Part shown: positions 50,061-57,176 of the stretch, one piece after another
How the letters are laid out: every line of letters begins with the position of its first letter
Position numbering within the stretch: position 1 is the first letter of the stretch
Assembly (NCBI GenBank): GCA_046309355.1
Contig: JBKCPL010000029.1
Location: 73,402-137,401, forward strand
Source of the DNA: CAYSBE01 sp046309355
Lineage (GTDB): Bacteria > Bacteroidota > Bacteroidia > UKL13-3
Direction of reading: 5' to 3'
DNA length: 64,000 nucleotides
The notes under the pieces: generated by a model
The model's database searches: none
Told to the model about the DNA's origin: nothing
Seen by the model: only the letters and a program-made list of their open reading frames with translations
Position numbers and translations under genes: made by a program

Positions 50061-51164
50061 TCAAATTTCGTGAATAGTTCCGTAATTGACTGAAAAATGT
50101 TTTACCTGGTTAGACACAGCCGAAACAGCCGGAATAAGTCGTTCGGAATGTGTATCGGTTATAAATATCTGGCCAAAGTTTTCCTGAGCAATCAACTTCA
50201 TGAGCACATTCAGCCGCTGACCATCCAGTTTCTCGAAAATATCATCAAGAAGCAACAGAGGTATGGTTTGTGTAGTTTTTTTCAGATAGTCAAACTGAGC
50301 CAGTTTTAATGCGATGATAAAGCTCTTTTGCTGGCCCTGAGAAGCAAATTTTTTGAGCGGGAATTCCTGTATCATAAATTCCAGTTCATCTTTATGAATA
50401 CCCTTAGTTGTTCTACAGGCAGCTATATCGGCATGCTTACTTAATTCAATACATGCTTCGGGTGAATGCTCGTGGTAATCGCTTACGTATGCTACGTGTA
50501 CGTTTTCATTGCCCGCACTAAGCTTTTGGTAGTGCCCCTGAAAAATGGGAATAAATTCATGCAAGAAAGCTTTGCGCCTGGTGTACAATTCACCTCCAAG
50601 TTTTACCAGCATAGCATTGTATGACTCCAGTTGCACCGGATCAAGTACACCTCCATCAGCATAATTCCTGAACATGCGGTTGCGCTGCTCAAGTATTCTG
50701 TTATAGTCAAGCAAACTCCGCAAGTACATTTTATCAGTTTGCGAAATAATGCCATCCATAAATTTACGCCTGTCTTCGCTTCCCTCGTGTATCAGGTTAA
50801 TATCTCCCGGAGCAATCATAACCAGTGGGTAGGTGCCTATATGTTCTGAAAGTTTATTAACGTCATTATTGTTTACTTTCAGGTTCTTTTTGCCCTGATG
50901 CCAAAACATGGCCACAGCCTCTACATGCCCGTTTCGTTCATACTTACCCTCAACCCTCAACCAATCTCGACCTTGCTTAACCATCTGATAGTCAAATAAA
51001 CTGAAATAACTTTTGGTGAACGAAAGGTAATATATGGCATCCAGTACAGAAGTTTTGCCACTGCCGTTGGGGCCAGTAAAACAGTTAATTTGCGGACTAA
51101 ATTCAGCCTGCAATGACTCGTAATTTTTAAAGTTCTGTAAACTTAAATGCTGCAGGTAAAGCAT
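50061..51164 (-). CDS. recF: DNA replication/repair protein RecF
   Basis: A 367-residue SMC-like ATPase: LQNFKNYESLQAEFS opening, Walker A GPNGSGKT (31-38), the RecF-specific APGDINLIHEGSEDRRKFMDG, the signature region FASQGQQKSFIIALKLAQ, and Walker B PLLLLDDIFEKLD. RecF, with RecO and RecR, loads RecA at gaps on SSB-coated DNA. A TACGTTTG -7 box lies 4 bases before the ATG (51169-51176). It is the first gene of recF-dciA-tpk and divergent from pdhA. Confidence 0.97.
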   Translation of the reverse strand: MLYLQHLSLQNFKNYESLQAEFSPQINCFTGPNGSGKTSVLDAIYYLSFTKSYFSLFDYQMVKQGRDWLRVEGKYERNGHVEAVAMFWHQGKKNLKVNNNDVNKLSEHIGTYPLVMIAPGDINLIHEGSEDRRKFMDGIISQTDKMYLRSLLDYNRILEQRNRMFRNYADGGVLDPVQLESYNAMLVKLGGELYTRRKAFLHEFIPIFQGHYQKLSAGNENVHVAYVSDYHEHSPEACIELSKHADIAACRTTKGIHKDELEFMIQEFPLKKFASQGQQKSFIIALKLAQFDYLKKTTQTIPLLLLDDIFEKLDGQRLNVLMKLIAQENFGQIFITDTHSERLIPAVSAVSNQVKHFSVNYGTIHEI

Positions 51165-51168
51165 GGTT

Positions 51169-51176
51169 CAAACGTA
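51169..51176 (-). promoter_or_regulatory. -7 box of recF
   Basis: TACGTTTG on the - strand, separated from the recF ATG by only 4 bases, so the transcript would be nearly leaderless. No TTG stands at the standard distance. Confidence 0.5.
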
Positions 51177-51266
51177 ATTCTAATTTTGGATATGCACGGC
51201 TGTATTCAAAAAAACACAGAAATATTCGAACATAATAAATTGGTAAGCAAGCCATTGTAAGTCGCT

Positions 51267-51295
51267 TTGACCTTTCAGGAAAATGTGTAGTTTTG
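51267..51295 (+). promoter_or_regulatory. Promoter of pdhA
   Basis: TTG (51267-51269), 18-base spacer and TAGTTTTG (51288-51295). The leader to the ATG at 51313 would be about 15 bases. The rest of the 148-base recF-pdhA intergenic region shows no further structure that I can recognise. Confidence 0.8.
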
Positions 51296-51312
51296 CAGTC
51301 CTTTATTAAAAA

Positions 51313-52308
51313 ATGGCTAAATCAAAATTTACCCAAGAAAACTACCTGAACTGGTATGAGCAGATGCTGCTGATGCGCAGATTTGAAGAGAAAGCTGCGC
51401 AACTTTACGGACAGCAAAAGATCAAGGGATTTTGCCACCTGTATATTGGGCAAGAAGCTGTGGTAGCAGGTGCCATGAGTGCGCTGCGCAAGGGCGATAA
51501 GCATATTACAGCCTACCGCGATCACGCTCATGCACTGGCATGTGGTATAAGTGCACGTGCAGTTATGGCCGAGCTTTACGGAAAAGTAACCGGTTGCTCT
51601 AAAGGCAAAGGCGGCTCCATGCACATGTTTAGCAAAGAACATAACTTTTTCGGAGGTCATGGCATAGTTGGCGGTCAAATACCTCTTGGTGCAGGCATTG
51701 CAATGGCCGATCAGTACAATGGCAACGAACATGTGACCCTTTGCTACATGGGTGATGGCGCTGTACGTCAGGGAGCACTGCACGAAACGTTTAACATGGC
51801 TATGCTGTGGAAATTGCCGGTTATTTTCATTTGTGAAAACAACGGTTACGCTATGGGAACTTCAGTGCAACGAACCACCAACGTAATGGATATTCATAAA
51901 ATTGGCGAAGCGTATGAAATGCCCAATGCCGCAGTAGATGGTATGCAGCCCGAAACGGTACATGAGGCTATTGCCCAGGCAGCCGACCATGCCCGTAAAG
52001 GTGAAGGCCCTACGTTTCTCGAAATTCGCACCTACCGTTTCCGCGGCCACTCCATGAGCGACCCGGCTAAATACCGTACCAAAGAAGAAGTGGAAGAATA
52101 CAAGCAACGCGACCCGTTAGAGCGTGTAAAAGCAACAATTTTAAAACTTAATTATGCCAGCGAAGCCTGGTTTGATGAAATAGAAAAGAAAACAGAAGAT
52201 ATAGTGAATGATGCCGTGGAGTTTTCAGAAAACTCACCTTTCCCCGAACCTGAAGCACTGTATGAAGATGTATACGTACAATCGGATTACCCATTTATCA
52301 GAGAATAA
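51313..52308 (+). CDS. pdhA: Pyruvate dehydrogenase E1 component, alpha subunit
   Basis: A 331-residue protein. The thiamine diphosphate motif runs from GDGAVRQGALHETFNMA to the NN in CENNGYAMGTS. The phosphorylation-loop-like RFRGHSMSDPAKYRTKEEV and the AYRDHAHALACG and KGGSMHMFS segments identify the E1 alpha subunit of the pyruvate dehydrogenase type. With E1 beta it decarboxylates pyruvate and hands the acetyl group to lipoyl-E2. No E1 beta or E2 gene follows, so these lie elsewhere in the genome, as is common in Bacteroidota. Confidence 0.96.
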   Translation: MAKSKFTQENYLNWYEQMLLMRRFEEKAAQLYGQQKIKGFCHLYIGQEAVVAGAMSALRKGDKHITAYRDHAHALACGISARAVMAELYGKVTGCSKGKGGSMHMFSKEHNFFGGHGIVGGQIPLGAGIAMADQYNGNEHVTLCYMGDGAVRQGALHETFNMAMLWKLPVIFICENNGYAMGTSVQRTTNVMDIHKIGEAYEMPNAAVDGMQPETVHEAIAQAADHARKGEGPTFLEIRTYRFRGHSMSDPAKYRTKEEVEEYKQRDPLERVKATILKLNYASEAWFDEIEKKTEDIVNDAVEFSENSPFPEPEALYEDVYVQSDYPFIRE

Positions 52309-52332
52309 CCCTACCGAAATATATAAAGCACA

Positions 52333-53031
52333 ATGACCGACAAGAAACAAGAAACAAACGATCTGGATTTAGATAAAACTATTATTGATACGTCTCACAA
52401 GGTTGAGGACTTTTATATCAATAACAAAAAGGCCATTAACTATGCACTGATAGCCATTGTAGGAGTTATTGCCGTATACTTCAGTTTTAAAAATCTGTAC
52501 CTGAAACCGCTTGAAGCAGAGGCACAAACAGAAATATACAGAGCACAGCAATACTTCGAAAAAGACTCATTTGCCCTGGCACTGGCCGGTAATGATAAGT
52601 TTAAAGGATTTGAAGCCATTGTAAGCGATTACGGCATGTCAAAAGCCGGCAATCTGGCTAATTATTATGCAGGCATTTGCCAGTTACGTTTGGGTAATTT
52701 TGCTGAATCCGTTGATTACCTCAATGATTTTGAAACATCCAATACGATATTGAATATTTTGAAAAACGGTGCACTGGGTGACGCGTACGTTGAGCAAGGC
52801 GAACTGAGCAAAGGAGCTGACCACTACGTAAAAGCTGCAAAAATTCACAGCAACAAAACCACTTCACCCCTTTTCCTGAAAAAAGCCGGAATAGTGTTTG
52901 AAGAAATGAAAGAATACGCTGATGCACTTGAAGTGTATGAAACGATAAAAACTGATTATAACGAAAGCACTGAAGCTTCAGACATTGATAAATATATCGC
53001 TCGGGCTCAGGCTCTGAAAGAAGGAAATTAA
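52333..53031 (+). CDS. TPR-containing membrane protein (YfgM-like)
   Basis: A 232-residue protein. A cytosolic N-terminus (DKKQETNDLDLDKTIID) precedes one membrane helix (INYALIAIVGVIAVYFSFKNL). It is followed by helical tetratricopeptide-like repeats outside the membrane (KAGNLANYYAGICQLRLGNF, then NGALGDAYVEQGELSKGADHY, then LKKAGIVFEEMKEYADALEVY). The layout matches YfgM/ancillary SecYEG translocon proteins, though function in Bacteroidota is not known. It follows pdhA by 24 bases and ends at a terminator before ribH. Confidence 0.85.
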   Translation: MTDKKQETNDLDLDKTIIDTSHKVEDFYINNKKAINYALIAIVGVIAVYFSFKNLYLKPLEAEAQTEIYRAQQYFEKDSFALALAGNDKFKGFEAIVSDYGMSKAGNLANYYAGICQLRLGNFAESVDYLNDFETSNTILNILKNGALGDAYVEQGELSKGADHYVKAAKIHSNKTTSPLFLKKAGIVFEEMKEYADALEVYETIKTDYNESTEASDIDKYIARAQALKEGN

Positions 53032-53044
53032 TCACCACCCATTC

Positions 53045-53075
53045 AAAATCCTCTCCTAGTCGGTGAGGATTTTTT
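53045..53075 (+). terminator. Rho-independent terminator after the TPR gene
   Basis: A 9-bp stem (53045-53053 against 53065-53073), extended inward by a GG/CC pair after a T-T mismatch, followed by a run of T residues. It separates the TPR gene from ribH. Confidence 0.82.
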
Positions 53076-53091
53076 TTATTTTTACAGACGC

Positions 53092-53580
53092 ATGTCAACG
53101 CTATTAAAAAACTTATCGGATACCACACTAACACCACAAAAACTATTTAAGAAAGTTCATATTGGCATTGCTGTAGCTGAGTGGAACCGTGATATTACCG
53201 AAGCTATGCTACACGGTGCAGTGAACTATTTAGTGCAAATGGGAGTCCGTGAAAAACATATTCATATTCGCCAGGTACCGGGTTCTTATGAATTACCTCT
53301 GGCAACCAAATGGCTTATTGATAAAACGCAAGTAGATGCAGTGCTAGCATTAGGCTGTGTGATACAGGGAGAAACACGTCATTTTGATTTTATATGTGAT
53401 GCCTGCGCCAACGGAATCATGCAGGTCGGGTTAAGTACAGGTAAGCCAGCTATATTTGGTGTATTAACAACCGAAACAGAACAGCAAGCCAAAGAAAGAG
53501 CAGGTGGAAAGCATGGAAACAAAGGCATAGAAGCCGCAGAAACTGCACTGAAAATGCTGCTGATGCACCATGCTTTGTGA
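53092..53580 (+). CDS. ribH: 6,7-dimethyl-8-ribityllumazine synthase
   Basis: A 162-residue protein of the lumazine synthase fold: IGIAVAEWNRDITEAML opening, VPGSYELPLATKWL, LGCVIQGETRHFDFICD with the catalytic histidine, and PAIFGVLTTETEQQAKERAGG. The enzyme condenses the ribityl-uracil amine with dihydroxybutanone phosphate, the penultimate step of riboflavin synthesis. It stands directly behind the terminator of the TPR gene; placing ribH next to a TPR gene is usual in Bacteroidota as I recall. Confidence 0.96.
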   Translation: MSTLLKNLSDTTLTPQKLFKKVHIGIAVAEWNRDITEAMLHGAVNYLVQMGVREKHIHIRQVPGSYELPLATKWLIDKTQVDAVLALGCVIQGETRHFDFICDACANGIMQVGLSTGKPAIFGVLTTETEQQAKERAGGKHGNKGIEAAETALKMLLMHHAL

Positions 53581-53625
53581 TGATAAATTAACTTTTGCAG
53601 TGCACCTATTTCACGTATTATTGCG

Positions 53626-55155
53626 ATGCAAACCATGTTCATGAAACCATTCAGACAAGCTATTGTAGTATGTATTATCGTATTGATAGGTGCATGTGAA
53701 AAAGACTTTGAAGGCGACCGCAATACCTTGTCAATGCCCGAGACTTATGCCATAGTGGATACCGTAAAGCGCGACTCGGCCAATTTCTTATCGACAACTG
53801 TAACCGCACATTGGTGGGGCGAAAGTAAAAGCGGATATATTACCGGCTATGAAGTATCAGTGGATAACATGCAAACGTGGACACCAACCACACAACAAAG
53901 CGGAACATTTACCCTGGAACTTCCGGAAGGACTCAAAGAGGGACTGTTACCTATTTACATCCGTGCCATTGACAATAAGCAGCAAAGAGATCCCACACCG
54001 GCTACCATGCGATTTCCGGTTCGAAACACAGCTCCGCGCATTGTATTTGATGCAGTTGCGAATAAGCGACCAGCACGCACGTTCCCGATTATACGATCAG
54101 TTTGGAACAGTATAGATGTGGACGGCACCCGCGATATTGACCGATATGAGCTGGTACTAAATGATACTACGTTGCCCCTTTATGTGCTGCAGGCAAATTT
54201 CATAACTGAAAACACCAGTGATTCGGTAGCTGTTGTGGCAGTTAGGTTTGAATCGGTTCGAAACGGTACCACATTCGCTAATGAATGCCTGGTGTATACC
54301 GGTTCTAAAACAACACCGGCAAGCACACAAACGCTAAAAGGAATTACATACAATACAGTAAACACATTGTATGTTAGAGCGATTGACCGTACCGGCAATA
54401 TTTCGGCATGGGCTACCGATAACTTTTATGTAAAAGCACCCAACTCTGACGTTTTGCTGGTAAATGCGTTGATAGGTTCGCCTGCATCAGCATTGAGTTT
54501 TTATGCCAATACCCTACGCAGCCCACTGGTAAATATATCCAGCTTCGATACTTTAGTAGGTATTAGTTCTATTACCGGCCCTGATGAATTTTACCCCGAT
54601 GCTGTTACACAATCACGAACCTTTTCGCTGTTTAAAAAAATAATCTGGCTTACAGATGAACCAAATACTCTTACAACGCTTCAGCAAAACACGGTTGACT
54701 TTTTTAACTCGAACGGAAAAGCATTTATATACTGCGAGTTTGCAACTGCATTTCCTGATAATTCACCTATTCTTAATTTCACACCTATTGAACGGTTATA
54801 CAGTGATAGCCTGCAGCGTAATTTCCGCTTAAATATAAATGCACAGGCAAACGGGTATACTGCCGGCTGGCCAGTGGTGCGAACATCAGGAATTGTTAAT
54901 AGAAGCGTAAGGCCATTTGCCACGTATACATTCAATACCGGACTATTTAGGTACGATACATTGATGCGTGCCGATATAACCATTCAGGGAGCAGGACTGT
55001 GGCCGGGCGTATCTACGGTGATGAGTAAACGTGTGCGCACAGCCACTAACAAAGCAGATATTATTATTACTACGTTGCCCCTGCAAAACATGAATGCCAA
55101 CAGCAATGCTGATTCCCTGTTCAGAAAAGTATTTATTGATGAACTTGAATTCTGA
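53626..55155 (+). CDS. Hypothetical lipoprotein with fibronectin-like domains
   Basis: 509 residues from 53626. A start at 53641 (MKPFRQAIVV) gives the best lipoprotein signal, ending LIGAC. The mature protein has Ig or fibronectin III-like strands (SKSGYITGYEVSVDNMQTWTP, IRAIDNKQQRDPTPATMRFPV, LYVRAIDRTGNISAWATDNF). From about residue 275 comes an alpha/beta part with SDVLLVNALIGSP, KKIIWLTDEPNTL and GKAFIYCEFAT that resembles a Rossmann-type or GATase-like fold. No catalytic triad is evident. It precedes purN by 6 bases and may share its transcript. Confidence 0.65.
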   Translation: MQTMFMKPFRQAIVVCIIVLIGACEKDFEGDRNTLSMPETYAIVDTVKRDSANFLSTTVTAHWWGESKSGYITGYEVSVDNMQTWTPTTQQSGTFTLELPEGLKEGLLPIYIRAIDNKQQRDPTPATMRFPVRNTAPRIVFDAVANKRPARTFPIIRSVWNSIDVDGTRDIDRYELVLNDTTLPLYVLQANFITENTSDSVAVVAVRFESVRNGTTFANECLVYTGSKTTPASTQTLKGITYNTVNTLYVRAIDRTGNISAWATDNFYVKAPNSDVLLVNALIGSPASALSFYANTLRSPLVNISSFDTLVGISSITGPDEFYPDAVTQSRTFSLFKKIIWLTDEPNTLTTLQQNTVDFFNSNGKAFIYCEFATAFPDNSPILNFTPIERLYSDSLQRNFRLNINAQANGYTAGWPVVRTSGIVNRSVRPFATYTFNTGLFRYDTLMRADITIQGAGLWPGVSTVMSKRVRTATNKADIIITTLPLQNMNANSNADSLFRKVFIDELEF

Positions 55156-55161
55156 CATGCG

Positions 55162-55734
55162 ATGAAAAACCTGGTCGTTTTTGCCTCCGGAACCGGCTCT
55201 AATGCGGTAAACATCACTAGGCATTTTATGCAGGGCAATCAGGCACGTGTGGTAGGTTTGTTTTGCAATAATCCAAGTGCTCCCGTTATCGATAAAATGA
55301 AGCAATTGAATGTCCCCGTTGAACTGTTCGATAAAAATACGTTTTTAAATGAGTCGCTTTTTCTGAATACGTTAACTCATTACCGGCCGGATTTAATTGT
55401 ATTAGCCGGATTTTTGTGGCTTATACCTCCGTACCTGATAGAAGCTTATAGTGGTAAAATAATAAATATTCATCCCGCACTTCTTCCCAAGTATGGTGGA
55501 AAAGGGATGTATGGGCATCATGTGCATGAAGCTGTGCTTGCTGCTAAGGAAAAGGAACATGGCATTACCATTCATTTTGTAAATGAGCACTACGATGAAG
55601 GCGAACAGATTGTTCAAGCTAAATTCGAGTTACCGGATAATGCGGACATGAAATATATTGAGCACCATATTTCAGCGCTCGAAATGCACTACTATCCTGC
55701 TGCTATTGAACGTGTACTTAACAAACTAGGATGA
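55162..55734 (+). CDS. purN: Phosphoribosylglycinamide formyltransferase
   Basis: 190 residues, family length. Motifs are LVVFASGTGSNAVNI at the start, DLIVLAGFLWLIPPYLI, the catalytic asparagine and histidine in NIHPALLPKYGGKGMYG, and HFVNEHYDEGEQIVQAKF with the late aspartate. PurN transfers a formyl group from 10-formyltetrahydrofolate to GAR in purine synthesis. It follows the lipoprotein gene by 6 bases and directly abuts the stop of the convergent gene (55734/55735). Confidence 0.96.
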   Translation: MKNLVVFASGTGSNAVNITRHFMQGNQARVVGLFCNNPSAPVIDKMKQLNVPVELFDKNTFLNESLFLNTLTHYRPDLIVLAGFLWLIPPYLIEAYSGKIINIHPALLPKYGGKGMYGHHVHEAVLAAKEKEHGITIHFVNEHYDEGEQIVQAKFELPDNADMKYIEHHISALEMHYYPAAIERVLNKLG

Positions 55735-56397
55735 TCAATTCGCAAAACGAGGCATAATCTCGTAACCGGCAGGTATATCAAATACAGAATCACTAACCGG
55801 CTTTTGCTCCACTTTTATTGCTGTAAATGTAGTTTCTAAGCCTTCCTGTACAATGCTGTACTGCATAATAAAACCCGGTATGATTATGTCAAATCCGTTA
55901 TTGTATGTATCGTTATACATAGGTGATATATCAGGCGCATAATAAATATCTGACGATTGAGTTTTACCACCTGTGGTTATGTGCACCCTTGCCTTCTTAC
56001 ATAGGTAGCCGGCTATGGTTTTTGTTTCTCCTGTTTCTTCAACCCGCTTAGTCATATCCGGTGAAACTTTTTTAGTAATGCGCTTGGAGTCTTCAACCGT
56101 ACTTTTCATAGCCAGTTTTTTCCCAAGCATTTCGGTTAGTATCACCACATCACCTGATTTGTTATTGGTAATTGTAATCATTGGCCCCATTATGGTTTTT
56201 AGTTCAAGTCTGGTCATGTGATTTTTAAGCAACACGTACAGGTTTTGGGGCAGGTACTCTTCCTGCTGTTTCAATTCTGCACTTAATGAAGGGTATGTAA
56301 TTCGAAACGAAATCATTCCTTCCTTAAATGACTGTGCCTTTAGCATCCCGCCAAAGGCAGATAGCAAAAGCCAAAACAGAAATGTACACCTTACCAT
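55735..56397 (-). CDS. Secreted protein, DUF4412-like
   Basis: A 220-residue protein with a signal peptide (FLFWLLLSAFGGMLKA, before Gln). The mature part has FKEGMISFRITYPS, an alternating beta pattern, ETKTIAGYLCKKARVHI, DIYYAPDISP and a final FDIPAGYEIMP. The last features recall DUF4412 and GLPGLI-type periplasmic proteins that may bind lipids. I am unsure of the family. The start overlaps the enoyl-CoA hydratase stop by 7 bases, so it is the third gene of a comEC-ECH operon. Confidence 0.6.
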   Translation of the reverse strand: MVRCTFLFWLLLSAFGGMLKAQSFKEGMISFRITYPSLSAELKQQEEYLPQNLYVLLKNHMTRLELKTIMGPMITITNNKSGDVVILTEMLGKKLAMKSTVEDSKRITKKVSPDMTKRVEETGETKTIAGYLCKKARVHITTGGKTQSSDIYYAPDISPMYNDTYNNGFDIIIPGFIMQYSIVQEGLETTFTAIKVEQKPVSDSVFDIPAGYEIMPRFAN

Positions 56398-57176
56398 ACA
56401 ATTTTATCTTTATTCAAAAATGCTGCAATTCCTTTTTTACAATCGTCAGATTGGCGCGCCACAGCATTCATGTTTGCAGCATAATTTAACGCATCCTGCA
56501 CACTCATCTGCTGAACTTCGCTGATCATTTTTTTTACGGTTGCTACAGATTGGGTAGATGTATCCGTACACAGTTTGGTTGCAAAGTTTTTTACATAATC
56601 AGACAACACCTCGGGCGATACAACATCGTTTATTAGCTGATACGACTTGGCCTCGTGTGCATCAATTACTTTACCGGTAAGCAACAATTCACGAGCCGTT
56701 TTTTCACTTACTTTTCGCAGCAAAAATACCATAACAATAGCCGGAATAAAGCCAATTTTTACTTCGGTATACCCAAAGGTAGATTCAGGAGTGGCAAAGG
56801 CAAAATCGCAAACAGTAGCTAGGCCACAACCGCCAGCCAGAGCAGAACCATGAACCTGTGCGATGACAATTTTGGAGGAATGGTAAATCATCTCAAATAA
56901 CTCCATCAGATTTCTTGAGTCAGCCAGATTTTCATCGTATGTGTTATTCTGCAACTGCTGTAAATAGGCTAAATCAGCGCCTGCACAAAAGGCCGCACCC
57001 AAACTTCGTATAACCACTACTTTACAGTGTGTATCGGATTCAGCGTGCTTAAATACCTGCTTAATTTCCTGAACAAAATCAAAGTTCAACGCATTTCGCT
57101 TTTCAGGACGATTTAATGTAATGTATCCTACGCGGTCGCTTACATCATATTTAACCCTATTAGTTTCCATATTCAT
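56391..57176 (-). CDS. Enoyl-CoA hydratase/isomerase, methylglutaconyl-CoA hydratase-like
   Basis: About 261 residues from 57176 (MNMETN) or 259 from 57170. Crotonase-fold features are VGYITLNRPEKRNAL, the oxyanion hole SLGAAFCAGADL, the second GSALAGGCGLATVCDFAFA and TFGYTEVKIGFIPA. The first catalytic glutamate position in GGCGLA is glycine while the second (TEVKIG) is kept, as in methylglutaconyl-CoA hydratases. Together with the methylcrotonyl-type carboxylase at 21.8 kb this hints at leucine degradation. The start overlaps the comEC end by 11-17 bases. Confidence 0.85.
   Translation of the reverse strand: MNMETNRVKYDVSDRVGYITLNRPEKRNALNFDFVQEIKQVFKHAESDTHCKVVVIRSLGAAFCAGADLAYLQQLQNNTYDENLADSRNLMELFEMIYHSSKIVIAQVHGSALAGGCGLATVCDFAFATPESTFGYTEVKIGFIPAIVMVFLLRKVSEKTARELLLTGKVIDAHEAKSYQLINDVVSPEVLSDYVKNFATKLCTDTSTQSVATVKKMISEVQQMSVQDALNYAANMNAVARQSDDCKKGIAAFLNKDKIVW

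Noticed and set aside
51322..51783. 153-residue reading frame antisense to pdhA
   Set aside because: It lies within a highly conserved enzyme gene and has a composition (Cys/His/Phe-rich) typical of antisense frames.
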